Shown in pieces: positions 26,101-34,700 of a stretch of DNA of 64,000 nt. The stretch lies in contig NC_068361.1 in the NCBI RefSeq assembly GCF_020536995.1, positions 106,980,882 to 107,044,881 on the forward strand, in the 5' to 3' direction. The first letter of the stretch is position 1, and each line of letters starts with the position of its first letter. Source of the stretch: Dreissena polymorpha. Lineage: Eukaryota; Mollusca; Bivalvia; Myida; Dreissenidae. The position numbers and the translations under genes were made by a program. A model generated the notes under the pieces. The model made no database searches and was not told the DNA's origin. It was given only the letters and a program-made list of their open reading frames with translations.

Positions 26101-28411
26101 GCTCAACCTGTAAACAATCGAAAACAATTTATAAATAATAGTTTGAAAAACAATTACACCCAAGCGTGTTTTATCATTTACAAATAGATACACTCTAAGT
26201 GAGTTTTATCTAAATGTCCCCACTTTCATGATTATTATTTAAAGGTAAAAAACTAACAATTTGGAGTTCTCTCATATAATATATAGGCACACCAAAATTG
26301 TATTTGGTTACTGCAAGCCTATTTAAAGAGACCTTGTCACAATAGTACATATTGTACAAATAAAAGAACACTGTATGCCAGGGAGCAAAATGACACTAAT
26401 ATTGTACAAATAAAAGAACACTGTATGCCAGGGAGCAAAATGACACTAATGCTAAAGAATCAAAAAGGAAAACACAGTTTCGTTAATTAATAATTATCAT
26501 TTGAAATATATAACAATCAAGCATTACATAAGCAAACTAAAACAATAATTTGGAACGTTTCCGTTGATTTAATTCAATTTTGTAATAACCAGTAGATCAC
26601 TAATTTTAAGCATAGAATGCATGCCTATTTATAACAGTACAAATGGATAAGTGGTGACAGAGGTAGCCTTTCAACCTCTGATACAGATAAACTTTTTTCG
26701 AATTCTATTCTTTCTATAATTATTGAGCCCTTGATTTCCTGTGTAGAAATCTAGCAATTTAAGGCATTTCATGTAACACTTAAAAAAAGTCCCTTTTTAT
26801 TTCAATCTCAGGTGACATTAGCTCTTGGAAGCAGAAACATGGGTCACATTCAAACTATTCATTTCTCTAACATTCAACTTAAACTTTAAACTTGATTATT
26901 ATTGTATGTAGTTTTCTCATCTTTTGATTTCTACTCAAGCAAACACAAAAATACTATGTACCTTCAAAACAAGGTCCCATAAATGGCTGTATGTTAGACA
27001 AGTCCGAGTGGTTCCTTTATCACAAATAACACAATCATTTTCTGCATGTTTAGCTACAGCTTCTTCTACCAGACTGTGTAGAGTAACACCGTTGACGTCA
27101 TAAACTGGACCAGTGATCTGTCATGGAACGAATTACAATATTAAGTATTTAAAAACAAGGCTATTGTCAAGCAATATGGTCCCCTACCAGCTCCACCATT
27201 GTCAGAAATTCCACCATTTTCAGAATATTTTTTTTTTGGTTACCATAGCAACCAAAATTGTTGACGAAGGAACAAAATAAAATGACGTGCATAATGTCCA
27301 TATTGCCATCTATCCATGTTGCAAGTTTCATGAAAAAATATTAAGAACTTTTAAAGTTATCGCAGAATCCAGAAAACCACAATTTTGAGCAGTATTTCTA
27401 GTATATTAGTTGCCATAGAAACCATAATTTTTGACGTAGGAACAAAATGAAATGACATGCATAATGTCCATATTGCCATCTATCCATGTTTCAAGTTTCA
27501 TGAAAAAATATTAAGAACTTTTAAAGTTATCGCAGGATCCAGAAAACCACCATTTTCAGCAGTATTTCTAGTCTATTTGTTGCCATAGCAACCATAATTT
27601 TTGACGCAGGAACAAAATGAAATGACATGCATAATGTCCATATTGCCATCTATCCATGTTTCAAGTTTCATGAAAAAATATGAAGAACTTTTAAAGTTAT
27701 CGCAGGATCCAGAAAAGTGTGACAGACTCACAGAGCGCAAACCATAGGTCCCCTCCCGTGAAACCGGTAGGGGAAAATAAATAAAAGTTATGGTCACAGT
27801 CAAAGATAGCTTCAATCAATGATAATGGGGGTAACATATTGTTAATAGTTTATTTAAAGTGTATTCAAATTCGCTAAAATGTGGCTTTTTTTTCAATGCC
27901 ATGATTTTGTTTGATAAGCTAATTTCAGTCTACAGTAATTGAAAACAAACATGTGCACAAAAAACTTCACTGGAAAAAAGTTAATCCTGAGTCTTTTAAA
28001 ACTATATCCCGAGGTTAAATTAACAATTAGCAGGGTTCAGTCTTTGAACATAATGATTCAACCAGTTTTAAGTTGCCTAATACTTAATTATAGTTGACTC
28101 ACTATCAAAGATTGAACAAGTAATTATTTTATACATCAATAGCCATGTAGTAGTAGCAGTACTCAGTCGTGCAGTAAAAAGTCCGCTAGGGACCGAGGTC
28201 ATTGATTTGATCCCCACTGTGGGAGGATTTATTAGATCTCCTCCAAAGACATCTAGTACTGGTTATAGGCCCAGAAAATGAACTCTAGAGCGTTGCAAAT
28301 AAGTAGTTAGTACTTCAAATGCAATCAAGCTAAAATAAATAGGTTTAAACTAATCCTTAGGCTTAGCGCTGCGTATAAGTAATTTACCTTAAAACAAGTT
28401 GTATTTTCCAT
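4470..28411 (-). CDS. AASDH: AASDH (ACSF4), beta-alanine-activating enzyme, complete 18-exon gene
   Basis: Cytosolic NRPS-like protein. The family is known to adenylate beta-alanine with ATP and load it as a thioester on its own phosphopantetheine arm; the final acceptor is unknown. Exons in transcription order: 28388-28411, 26962-27117, 26016-26107, 24825-24942, 23570-23790, 22697-22886, 21748-21965, 17244-17347, 16401-16585, 14840-15044, 14383-14483, 12779-12894, 11364-12248, 10976-11118, 9587-9750, 9096-9224, 6121-6252, 4470-4991. Every junction has GT-AG ends and matching phase; the sum is 3,705 nt, 1,234 aa plus TAA. The vertebrate protein is about 1,100 aa; the excess lies in the linker exon. 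The start ATG opens MENTTCFK and joins in phase 0 to a family-like N-terminus. No frameshift or internal stop is seen. Introns are swollen by repeats and a LINE. The domain order is diagnostic of the family. The exact donors of exons 9 and 14 are the least certain. Confidence 0.95.
5187..5996 (-). mobile_element. Family B element (about 145-bp monomers), in AASDH intron 17
   Basis: The left end AACTAGAGCTTTGTCACAGA includes the hairpin GTCAC-AGAC-GTGAC and then ATACCCCCACA. About four monomers carry GTGACCTAGTTTTTGACCC and CATCTAGATACAACTTCTGA. It closes with (GACC)n, then TGTGGGGGTATAACAATA. TACCCCCACA and TGTGGGGGTA are complementary. Confidence 0.75.
6600..9090 (-). mobile_element. Composite family B/C element filling most of AASDH intron 16
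   Basis: It starts with the family B end (AACTAGAGCTTTGTCACAGA) at 6,600. It runs through about seven family C monomers of about 165 bp (6,690-7,820), returns to family B sequence (7,820-7,930), is interrupted by a foldback element, and ends with family B sequence (GACCGACAAAGGGACT) and GGTAATGGGGGTTTAATA at 9,090. That end lies about 5 bp from the exon 16 donor at 9,095. Confidence 0.7.
7968..8756. mobile_element. Foldback element with arms of about 310-325 bp
   Basis: Left arm about 7,968-8,293 and right arm about 8,443-8,756 are inverted copies with visible divergence, around a spacer of about 150 bp. Matching landmarks are TAGCTATCGATTAGCGTAC against GTACGCTAATCGATAGCTA, and GTTATAACTTGAACTTTTGC against GCAAAAGTTAAAGTTATAAC. 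It splits a family B copy. No reading frame typical of a transposase is present, so it is probably non-autonomous. Confidence 0.8.
9947..10168. mobile_element. 222-bp TA-flanked inverted-repeat MITE in AASDH intron 14
   Basis: It is bounded by TA|CCGTAAAACACTGTGTATAA and CGTTATACACAGCGTTTTACGG|TA. Terminal repeats are about 28 bp, and the TA on each side is the expected target duplication of Tc1/mariner/pogo-type elements. It is non-coding. Confidence 0.8.
10204..10745. repeat. Three tandem copies of a roughly 178-bp unit
   Basis: Units starting near 10,204, 10,385 and 10,559 share AGTAAGTAATTTATT, AGGATTTCTATACGT, GATTATTTTTAAGTTTT and GCGCAAAAAAGA.GGATTTC. The array begins about 35 bp after the MITE and lies in AASDH intron 14. 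Confidence 0.75.
11364..12248 (-). CDS. AASDH: AASDH exon 13: long low-complexity linker into the propeller
   Basis: One 885-nt exon encodes about 295 residues between the carrier domain and the beta-propeller. The first part continues the carrier domain helices (LPFLMGILMNQTFQQVKQYV). The middle is rich in Ser, Asn, Glu and Lys and looks disordered, with no recognisable fold. The last 25 residues (KLVWKHDMKKCVDASPVIA) match the conserved entry to the propeller in this family. The linker is much longer than I recall for vertebrates, and accounts for most of the extra protein length. Confidence 0.9.
12249..12778. other. AASDH intron 12, no feature seen
   Basis: This 530-bp AT-rich intron has no repeat that I recognise. 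Confidence 0.6.
12779..12894 (-). CDS. AASDH: AASDH exon 12: peptidyl carrier (phosphopantetheine) domain
   Basis: This exon carries the thiolation signature LDGGDSIKAVQLANELE. The serine at about residue 560 is the expected 4'-phosphopantetheine attachment site, followed by the helix that contacts partner domains. In family members the activated amino acid is transferred from the adenylate to this arm. The acceptor TTTTCTTCAG directly abuts the CTCTTGTT end of a repeat element (12,903 onward), so the repeat supplies much of the polypyrimidine tract. Confidence 0.95.
12903..14300. mobile_element. Family F repeat tract with a nested family A fragment, AASDH intron 11
   Basis: It starts AACAAGAGTGCCCTCGG at 12,903, about 6 bp from the exon 12 acceptor. 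Monomers of about 150 bp carry AACCAGAACCATTTTCAAAC, GTTTTACTATAGCCATATAA and CATGAAGATTGG. A family A piece (13,345-13,690, with its AACAAGGGCTGTTTGTTAAA end) interrupts it. It ends with GGACGACGGACAAAAGGCAT-like sequence. Nearly the whole intron is repeat. Confidence 0.7.
13113..13243. repeat. 62-bp inverted repeat with a 7-nt loop
   Basis: Arms 13,113-13,174 and 13,182-13,243 are complementary with a single mismatch. The sequence is family F monomer (GTGGCTAATATAGC, CTTAAGCCATATAAGG) joined to its own inverted copy. Confidence 0.95.
14383..28411 (-). CDS. AASDH: AASDH exons 1-11: adenylation (AMP-binding) domain
   Basis: These exons encode residues 1-538, an ANL-superfamily adenylation domain. 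Core motifs are visible in order: the A3 phosphate loop TSGTTGRPK at about residues 179-187; LTFDP..VEIF in exon 6, the A4 region; NLYGVTEVS at about 318 (A5); TGDFVEI at about 401 (A7); GRKDSQLKRNGHRI at about 416-429 (A8 hinge); and EHGK with the catalytic A10 lysine at about 506. All key catalytic positions are present, so the enzyme looks functional. Split codons rebuild cleanly across introns, for example ATT-GG|T in exons 3/4 giving LIGILKMG and CAT-G|GT in exons 10/11 giving EHGK. Intron 7 (17,348-21,747) holds the antisense LINE and intron 4 a 32-bp minisatellite. Confidence 0.95.
15053..15754 (-). mobile_element. Family H element (about 165-bp monomers), AASDH intron 9
   Basis: The end AACAAGAAA with hairpin CCGTC-GGA-GACGG is followed by GATGCTCCCC. 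Three monomers carry AAAGGGCCATAACTCTGTGA, GAACCCGCTGATAATATGCA and TGAATTCCGGTCATTAG. It closes with (GGAC)n, then GCTCCCCCCAAAATTTTTTG and GGAGAGCATAAAAA. The AACAAGAA end lies about 6 bp from the exon 10 acceptor. Confidence 0.75.
16660..16901 (-). mobile_element. Family D single-monomer element, AASDH intron 8
   Basis: It starts AACAAAATGTGTTTGTGAAA with the hairpin GTGTTT-GTG-AAACAC, then TATGCCCCCC. One monomer follows (GTGCAGCTCCATGAGATACA, TTGCTATCTTCAATATTGC), then ACAGACAGGGC, and the end GTCCCCCAGTATAAACTGG, GGGACATAAAAA. It is the most compact complete copy in the window. Confidence 0.8.
17384..17656 (+). CDS. LINE ORF1 fragment with CCHC zinc knuckle
   Basis: The open frame translates to a His/Asp/Arg-rich segment with repeated HHDFR motifs, then CTNCGRQNHVTRDC (C-x2-C-x4-H-x4-C) at 17,594-17,635 and a TAG stop. 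Zinc knuckles of this type occur in ORF1 proteins of several LINE clades and bind the element RNA. The upstream end of the protein is missing. ORF2 resumes in the same frame right after the TAG, so the two could be separate proteins or be linked by readthrough. Confidence 0.65.
   Translation: MSSLLLKLIFSHHDFRKGHHDFRNGHHNFFRQHDLRNAHHDTRSEYQDCHNENRDFRYVRRHVNHENSRHCTNCGRQNHVTRDCRLPKRQ
17657..18508 (+). CDS. LINE ORF2, endonuclease part
   Basis: The frame is open from the ORF1 stop. The leader has a Cys/His-rich stretch (CNQCDSHKCKC). Endonuclease motifs follow in order: MHLNIQHLLPKLDEIR, VGFCETFLND with the catalytic Glu, GGGIIVYIKDS, FVYRQPN and TGDFNFH with the catalytic Asp/Asn. The expected SDH motif (GISDHYPVVF) lies just beyond, in the next open segment. 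One missing base near 18,486 (reading ...FPTR, then SSSILDHLYSKYDN in the shifted frame) separates this part from the reverse transcriptase. No initiating ATG is obvious. Confidence 0.8.
   Translation, partial: VTDDRRTTSLYSTNKFDILSSVCNQCDSHKCKCSLIIANDDTNQHKPHCLRLNNVKCSTITNLYTDISSLDSNVLMESHIQSTLKCNINNDYYIPFTYKGLHIMHLNIQHLLPKLDEIRVYLHENSSLDIVGFCETFLNDKTKINTISISGYSIVRRDRAISAGGGIIVYIKDSISFVRRHDLESDDIESNWLQINIVKYKPYLINFVYRQPNSPQSWIDSFELQIYKADMEDCNMYSTGDFNFHCLSQNIFNNNKWEKLITDFNLKQHVSFPTRLRNVHHQY
18514..20751 (+). CDS. LINE ORF2, reverse transcriptase part
   Basis: This 745-codon open segment begins with the end of the endonuclease (GISDHYPVVF). The reverse transcriptase domains are complete: GADGIGPSIIK, VIPLYKGG...NYRPISILP, QSGFRKYHSCQTAL, IFLDFKKAFDLVDH (first catalytic Asp), GVPQGSILGPLLFLIYVNDL, AMYADDTTLH (YADD catalytic pair), NPLKTTCM and LLGLYIDNTLSW. 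The C-terminal region ends with the LINE-typical TIWNSLPQYIRQ. A run of eight A residues near 20,742 seems to have shifted the last codons, since LKAYLSSTLYEIN lies in an adjacent frame. All catalytic residues are retained. Confidence 0.9.
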   Translation: MYSKYDNISEVIIPKIGISDHYPVVFTLSVKGKIVKTDDHKIIKYRYFKKFNEINFQNDLANANFDMVETIEDANEAFEVFYTILNSVLNKNAPIKYKKVKRLQQPGWYNENVKQARSLRDKYKRESNLPQYKLWRNKCNSAIKMAKKEYFSNAVQNKTSAKSLWKTIKLASNEHTESSILPNVIRKDDQIISGKTNVANALNDHFVDISKLIKKTKFAEHDFHSLKTYLDAKLESKHFSVQFITTSEVSTLINQLHSNKSAGADGIGPSIIKLCKEFIIQPITALINNCISHGTFPDMLKIANVIPLYKGGSVEDPNNYRPISILPTISKIFEKHIAKQLHIYLECTGLLNKTQSGFRKYHSCQTALINIVDSWLKQIDNANLVGTIFLDFKKAFDLVDHRVLLHKLKLYHFNDRSCDLFSSYLRNRFQFIKAENTTSTCKSIIAGVPQGSILGPLLFLIYVNDLSLDLTCDSAMYADDTTLHTVGTNIQTLQNKLQTNLSIVNDWCQTNNMIINPLKTTCMVLGSKRKAQNITDLKLKISDTVIKTVNCQKLLGLYIDNTLSWKLHINSVFSKMSSRMFLLQKIKPYLTLEMRKLFYNGYISPISDYACVTWSSAAKTEINRIVKIQKRCGAHILNKKYNTNSKTLFKDLKWLTFEQRNHYFTSVIVFKAFHNQTPTYIRDLLTPSQNNHYNLRSCEKGDLKLVRIPKTNYFKQSFEFSSKTIWNSLPQYIRQTNNLITFKKN
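21119..21747. repeat. Dispersed-repeat scrap and unassigned intron sequence
   Basis: Directly after the LINE tail, 21,130-21,235 reads GGGGTCACCGCCTTGGAACG ... GGGTTTAAACCGGTT ... CTAAACCTCACACTTGGCCC. I believe this is an old dispersed repeat, possibly SINE-like, but I cannot classify it. The rest up to exon 7 is unassigned. Confidence 0.35.
21966..23569. other. AASDH introns 5 and 6, no repeat recognised outside exon 6
   Basis: Exon 6 (22,697-22,886) is the only supported feature here. The AT-rich flanks contain only short random frames. Confidence 0.5.
23856..24360. repeat. 32-bp minisatellite (about 14 copies) inside a foldback repeat
   Basis: The unit CATCCTCCCAGATAAGCCTG plus TGCATTATAAAG is 32 bp and repeats about 14 times with very few changes, plus one shortened unit near 24,110. 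It is followed by TCTAATCTGGGACGACACTT and ATGCACATGCATTAAAC, the end of a dispersed foldback repeat. The tandem array looks like an expansion of part of that repeat. It lies in AASDH intron 4. Confidence 0.9.
24361..26961. other. AASDH introns 2-4, largely unassigned
   Basis: Outside exons 3 and 4 and the duplication at 26,351-26,450, this AT-rich stretch shows no repeat family or RNA gene that I can name. Confidence 0.5.
26351..26450. repeat. Perfect 50-bp tandem duplication
   Basis: Positions 26,351-26,400 and 26,401-26,450 are identical (each starts ATTGTACAAATAAAAGAACA and ends TGACACTAAT). Confidence 0.97.
27154..27780 (-). mobile_element. Family L element with three 135-bp monomers, AASDH intron 1
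   Basis: The end AACAAGGCTATTGTCAAGCA includes the hairpin ATTG-TCAAG-CAAT, then GGTCCCCTACC. Monomers carry GTTGCCATAGCAACCATAAT, ATGTCCATATTGCCATCTAT and TTAAAGTTATCGCAGGATCC. It ends CCGGTAGGGGAAAATAA. CCCCTACC and GGTAGGGG are complementary. A single-monomer copy occurs at 57,224-57,532. Confidence 0.85.
28152..28290 (+). repeat. Possible tRNA-derived SINE remnant
   Basis: It contains GTCCGCTAGGGACCGAGGTC and GATTTGATCCCCACTGTGGG, which resembles a decayed pol III B box (GGTTCGATCC) in its tRNA-like context. The A box is unclear and no cloverleaf can be drawn. Confidence 0.35.
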
Positions 28412-28745
28412 TATCTCCGATTCTGAAACAGAACGAAAAGTGATATTGTGACGTCGTAAAATTGGATTCGATATTTTAGGCATATGTTCAATGGGTATGA
28501 ACAGGAATGTTATGAATAATAAACGTTGGGTACGAAACGGTAAAACTACACATATTAGCTTCAAAACTTTCAATAAAAGTTCTTCTACGGTTCAATGAAT
28601 TATTGTGTAAAAAATAAAATGGCATTTAAGAATAACATAACAAAACGGATCCATGATATCGTACCCGTACACTGACAAAACAGCAGCGACTGACTTTTCG
28701 TCTATGGCTTTCGAACATTTTAAGTAAGTAGCATTTAATAATAAA
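28412..28745. promoter_or_regulatory. Putative bidirectional promoter, AASDH / TMEM128
   Basis: Only 334 bp separate the divergent start codons, so the 5' UTRs and core promoters of both genes must lie here unless an upstream non-coding exon exists. No convincing TATA box is visible in either direction. TGACGTCG at 28,449-28,456 is one mismatch from a full cAMP-response element and lies about 40 bp upstream of the AASDH ATG. The segment lacks the repeats that fill the flanking introns, which fits selective constraint. The promoter role is inferred. Confidence 0.6.
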
Positions 28746-31700
28746 ATGGCGACTCAGACGAAATCCGAAACAAGTCGACAACATGAAATTCATAGAAGAG
28801 TTCAGAGAAAAATTGCTGGAGAATACTTGGATCAAGTTGATCCTGGTGTGATTTACATTTTTGTTAAAAATTATATCACGATCTTCGTGATATCATAATT
28901 GTATGGGTTGTTTGTGTATGTGGCATAGTTGTTTAGACATAATGATTTCGGATTTTTTATAAATAGTGCGTTGTAGTATCGTCCAGTCACCTGTTTCGGT
29001 CGGTCACCTATTTCGGTCGATGGTAGATTTATTGCGCGTGCGCTCTATCCAAGTGACGAATGACGTCAATGTTTTGTCTGTACATAGCAAATGTCAACAT
29101 CGACGGCTACTCGCAGTGTTTATAAAAAATAACAGCGCCCTCACACTACTTTGGGGGAAGGGGTCTGCAGCCCTTAGGAGGGGGGATTTTCGCAGCGTTT
29201 TCCTTTTTGGGGATTTTTTTACTTACTCTCTCATTATTGCATTTGTACACATTTGCACTATATTCATTGCATTTTTCATAATTTAGTATGTTTGCAAAGA
29301 TTAAATTGAAATTGAATTGGGGACGATTGAACATTACCTGTACGCAAAACTTAACATCAAACAGCGTACCCTAACCCTTAACACAACTTACACATAACAA
29401 CTAACGCAACACCTTATAATCCTTTTTATCCTATATATTTCCTTAGTATCGGGGGCTACCCCCCCTCCTCCCTCCCCCCCCCCCCCGCTTTGTCGATAGT
29501 GGTAAACAACTGCGTACCGGTAAAGTTCAATCTAGCCTAGAATTGAGATATAATAATCATGAGACACATCTTTCTATTGAAAAAAAAAATTTTTTTTTTT
29601 TTTAGGGGGAATTTTTCCCCCCAAAAGGGGAAAAAAGTATACTTTTCAGGTGGGGGACTGCCGCCGAATTTCGGCGGCAGATTTAATAGATTGAGGGCCC
29701 TGAATAAGGACACAACAAGTTCAGATTTAAATCTGAATTGATTACCATCGACATTTTGATCATTTTTGCTATTACTTTTTATGTCCCCCACTACTATAGT
29801 TTTTATATTGTTTTTGCCCTGTCTGTCTGTTGGTCTGTTGGTCCGTTGGTCTGTCTGTCTGTTTGCGCCAACTTTAACATTTTGCAATAACTTTTGCTAT
29901 ATTGAAGATAGCAACTTCATATTTGGCATGCATATGTATCTTATGAAGCTGCACATTTTGAGTGGTGAAAGGTCAAGGTCATCCTTCAAGGTCAGAGGTC
30001 AAATATATGTGGCCAAAATCGCTCATTTTATGAATACTTTTGCAATATTGATGATAGCAACTTGATATTTGGCATGCATGTGTATATCATGGAGCTGCAC
30101 ATTTTGAGTGGTGAAAGGTCAAGGTCAAGGTCATCCTTTAAGGTCAGAGGTCAAATATATGTGGCCCAAATCGCTTATTTTATAAATACTTTTGCAATAT
30201 TGAAGATAGCAACTTGATATTTGGCATGCATGTGCATCTCATGGAGCTGCACATTTTGAGTGGTGAAAGGTCGGCATGCATATGTATCTTATGAAGCTGC
30301 ACATTTTGAGTGGTGAAAGGTCAAGGTCATCCCTCAAGGTCAGAGGTCAAATATATGTGGCCAAAATCGCTCATTTTATGAATACTTTTGCAATATTGAA
30401 GATAGCAACTTGATATTTGGCATGCATGTGCATCTCATGGAGCTGCACATTTTGAGTGGTGAAAGGTCAAGGTCATCCTTCAAGGTCAGAGTTCAAATAT
30501 ATGTGGCCCAAATCGCTTATTTTATGAATTCTTTTGCAATATTGAAGATAGCAACTTGATATTTGGCATGCATGTGTATCTCATGGAGCTGCACATTTTG
30601 AGTGGTGAAAGGTCAAGGTCATCCTTCACAAGGTCAAGGTCATTCTTCAAGGTCAAACATCATATAGGGGGACATTGTGTTTCACAAACGCATCTTGTTT
30701 TGTGCTCTTTTTACAAAAATATCATCAACATACAGAAACTTTGTTTTCGATAGTTCCGAGTATGCCAAAGCCTGCTACAGTCACTGCTATTTTAATGTAA
30801 CTGTTATGACAACCCTCGCCGAAATATTGAGGTGAGTCAATCGACCGAAACAGGTGACGCAGTACACAACTTTCCTCGTAGGTTTTCATGGCAGAATCTT
30901 GGAAAAAAAGGGGAAGCACTTGAACGATCTCAATAAATTAATTGATGGGCTGTATTAAATAAGTCTTGCTGTGCGTATTTTTTATTTTGCCGACTTAAGT
31001 GTATTAAATCTAAAATATTTTGGATTATTTGTTACATCGACCGAAACAGGTGACTCGAGGATACGATACATTTTGGTTTTACTTGTGATGAGAATAGTAA
31101 TTTCCAACAGTATGCAATTTAAGTTATAATTTTTATTTTAGGACAACTGTGTAATTTAAATCTCCAAAATATTCTTTCTGTTATGAATAAGTCTATAATA
31201 TTTTCATAGGCTGACAGTCGATTGGTGTATAGCGGATTTTGTTGAGTAACGGATACTGTTAAACGTGTTTTGCAAAATACTTTTATTGATGTTAAGATTG
31301 ATAGTTGAATTGAATACAAAAAGCCTATCATTGTTAAGTCGATTCATGTTTTTGTTGATGTGTGTAAATGTTTACAACTGTTTCTTTTTTTGAAAGCAAA
31401 ACAAGGTCACGTTATGTACGCACCGTTTATGTGATGACAGGAAAAGTGCAGACCAATGGTTTCTTGAATTTTGCAGAGTTTGCTTGGTAAACATAATGTT
31501 CATTGATGTAATAGTTTAGTATTATGTGTCCTTTACAAAAGTAAGAATGCTCAGAAACCAAATTGATGCATACCATATAAAATAAGCATGAAAGCTGCAA
31601 CTCGGGATTTAGTGAATAAAGGACATGTGGTGACCAATATTCAGGATTGTGGGGATTGTCTCAAAATAAATATAAACTCAATTGAAGTTGTCCAATACAC

Positions 31701-34700
31701 GTGGTTAGCGTGTGGCTATGATATTGATTAGTGAAAACATCATTGTTGATGAAAAATAATCAAATTATAATGAACAAACGATTTCTCTGTAAACATATTT
31801 TTCACTATCAAATCTATATATATATAACAAGGTATTCAACTCAAAATGACCCGAATATAGAATGCATCACTTTGAACAGCCAATACTTCATCAATTGTGC
31901 AGCGATTTCCATGAACTTGGTCTTATTAAACACAGAAATGAATTTCCTTTCTGGAAATGTACATATATTGCAATTATTTTTTACAAATGCTGTGTCAAAT
32001 TTCAAGAAATAACAAGATACACATGTAATCCGATAAAGACCTAAGCGATCCGATAATGGCTGAATCAGTGTACCATGAAATTCATGCTGTAAACAAATAT
32101 TTATTTTTTTCGGAAATTTAAAACCGCTGGCATTTTTCAATAGGAAAGACATGTGTCTTATTATATCTAGGTTTAATGGTTTAATTACTGAAAGCATGGT
32201 GTTTACGTTGATATGAGACTCGAAGTCCTTAGCTATCCGTTATACAAAAATCAACTGTATTCGTAACAAAAAGAATGTTTTGGAAATTTAAATTACACAG
32301 TTGTCCTAAATTAAAAAAAATTAATACTTAAATTGCATTCTGTTGGAAATAAGCTCATTTACTGCGATTGCAAAGGATCCAGGGTAAAAGCCACAGACTG
32401 TGATGCTTAACGTGCCTTTTTTACGCCATCCATGTTTCAGCTCATCATTTGCATCCTTCTTTTTTTCTGCTATAGATAGAATATAATTATATGTTAAAAT
32501 ATGGATTAAAAAGCTGGTGTTTGCATCATGTGTCTCGGGCAGTCTATGTTTATGACACATCTTGTTTATCTTACATGCATACTCCCTGTAAGTGTTCTTA
32601 ACATCAATGGTGTGTACCTAATTCCTATATGATAAATGGGTGAAGAATGTGTTGAATTTCGAATTTAATAAATGAATTCGGTCACAGTAATTTCTTTCTT
32701 GTTTAGGTGGACATATTGTTCAAGAATTTTTCCCAGACAAACTCTCACAGTTCAAACAGATTGACAGCGACACAAAAAAGAAATTTGATGCACAGCATAG
32801 AAAGTACAGACGGACAGAATCAGCATATAGCATCCAGGTATTGATTAGTGATCATTTGACAACGAAGTATTGTAAAGAAATATATAAAAAATGCAATATA
32901 GAATTGTTTATTGTGTATATATAGCATTCCAGGACAAGCATTTTTATGAATGACTCATTTAGAACAAAAATCATTGTTTATTTTGGTGATAAACTATGAC
33001 AAAATTTGAAATCATCTGTTGCAGAATTTTTTTTTGTCCATAAATATAGCCAGTCTGAATTTAATTATATCATTATTCCCATTGCCTTAATGTGTAACAG
33101 ATACATGTAGCACCAAATGTTGGATGCAAACATTGTAGAATAAGGAGACATCATCAAATAATCATGTTTTTTTATCTTAACCAGAACATCTGTTGGTTGA
33201 TAGCTGCAATGGGTGTCTTCTACTACACAGACTTCTACCTTGCACTGATGTATGACCACAGAATTCTCAGGTACGATGCATAACATAATCTATGAAGATT
33301 ATACTGAATGTTGAATATTGTTACATATAGCCATTCTTTTAAAAATAAGTTGTGGTCACTATTGCCGGTGGCATTAGGGTTTAAAGTTCAGATATCTTCA
33401 AACATTGAACCCTTAAACACTTACATACATATTTTGACGCATTTGTGGTCCCTTAGAAAGTTAAATTTAATTAAAGCCCTTTCTTACTAGATTCATGTTT
33501 TAAAGGCTTCATCTCCAAACCTTAGATACTGATGAGCAGCAAACAGCATAAAACCTGAACAGACTGCGAGTTACCAGACAGTTTTGGTTGTATGCTGTTT
33601 GCAAAAGCCATTTTCACTTTGCTTCTCATTGGGGAAAGTTAAATGTTTGTGTTTGTTAATAAACAATTCTTTAACCCCAAACTGAGAAACAACGAACAAA
33701 TCTTATTTCTTAGATAAAACAATTTGCTTCATGATAGACTTCAGTATACAAATTTTAGTCCTAAATGGCGGATGTTTTATATATATATTGTTATGATATA
33801 TTCAAAAAGGCATTTTTTGCATCCACAAATGACAGGCAGAAGTTTTAAGTAAGTTGGATTGATAACTTAAATATAAATACCACACCAATTTGTCATTTGT
33901 CTGTTAGGTGTGCCAACTTTCCTGTACGTCTGCTTCTTATCCAAATACATGTAATGGTTATTATTAGTGTTTTATATGAGTTCTTAAAATTGCCATAGTG
34001 AAATCTTAATGTTTGATAAGTGGAATCAAGAATTTACTGTTCAATGTCTTATCTTAAGTATTATGGAATATCATGTGTCCTAGGTGTTTTTAAAAGATAT
34101 TTGTATTAGACAAAGGAGGATCATATGACAAATGTGTACATTGTTCAATCATAATTAAAACATATTTATTAAAAAAAAGTATAAGTGCAATGCAACTTAT
34201 GAGTTATAACTGTTATTTTTGCTTTTATGACAGTTTATTATGTTCATACCAGAGTTCAAGATAGTAATGTTAATTAAAGTAAGAGCACATCAATATTAGC
34301 TCATTGACAGTTTGCAGCAATCACAAAGTGCAAACTATTGTTTAAACAATTAGTAACATGTCAGATTTCACAAGACCCCTAAAGGAAGCCAAAGGAGAAC
34401 AGTAAATAAACTAGGATTGTGTTACACAATATCAGTCATGTTTTGCAAAAACTTGGCTTAATGCATGTGTTTAAAGTGTCATCTCAAATTATCCTGAGCA
34501 GTCTGCACAGGCTTATCAGGGACGACACTTTCAGCTTTTATGGTATTGTAGTCTGATGGAAATCTATTCTTATTAAAAATCCAGTTAATGCGGAAAGTGT
34601 CGTCCCCATGAGCTCCTATGCTTACTTGCTTTCAAGGATGTGGTTCAACTCTGGTGTGATACTCATCGGTGTCAACATGGGTATCGGTCTTTTCCTGATT

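Larger units (their letters stand above)
28970..31065. repeat. TMEM128 intron 1 block bounded by inverted CACCTGTTTCGGTCG motifs
   Basis: Left: AGTCACCTGTTTCGGTCG and, directly after, TCACCTATTTCGGTCGATG (28,985-29,023). Right: the inverted motif twice, near 30,840 and 31,040 (CGACCGAAACAGGTGAC). The block includes C-rich and hairpin-rich low-complexity DNA and a nested family D element. It may be a transposon with terminal inverted repeats, but no transposase is seen. Confidence 0.45.

Noticed and set aside
28152-28290. A tRNA gene
   Set aside because: Only a B-box-like sequence is present; no acceptor stem or anticodon arm can be paired.
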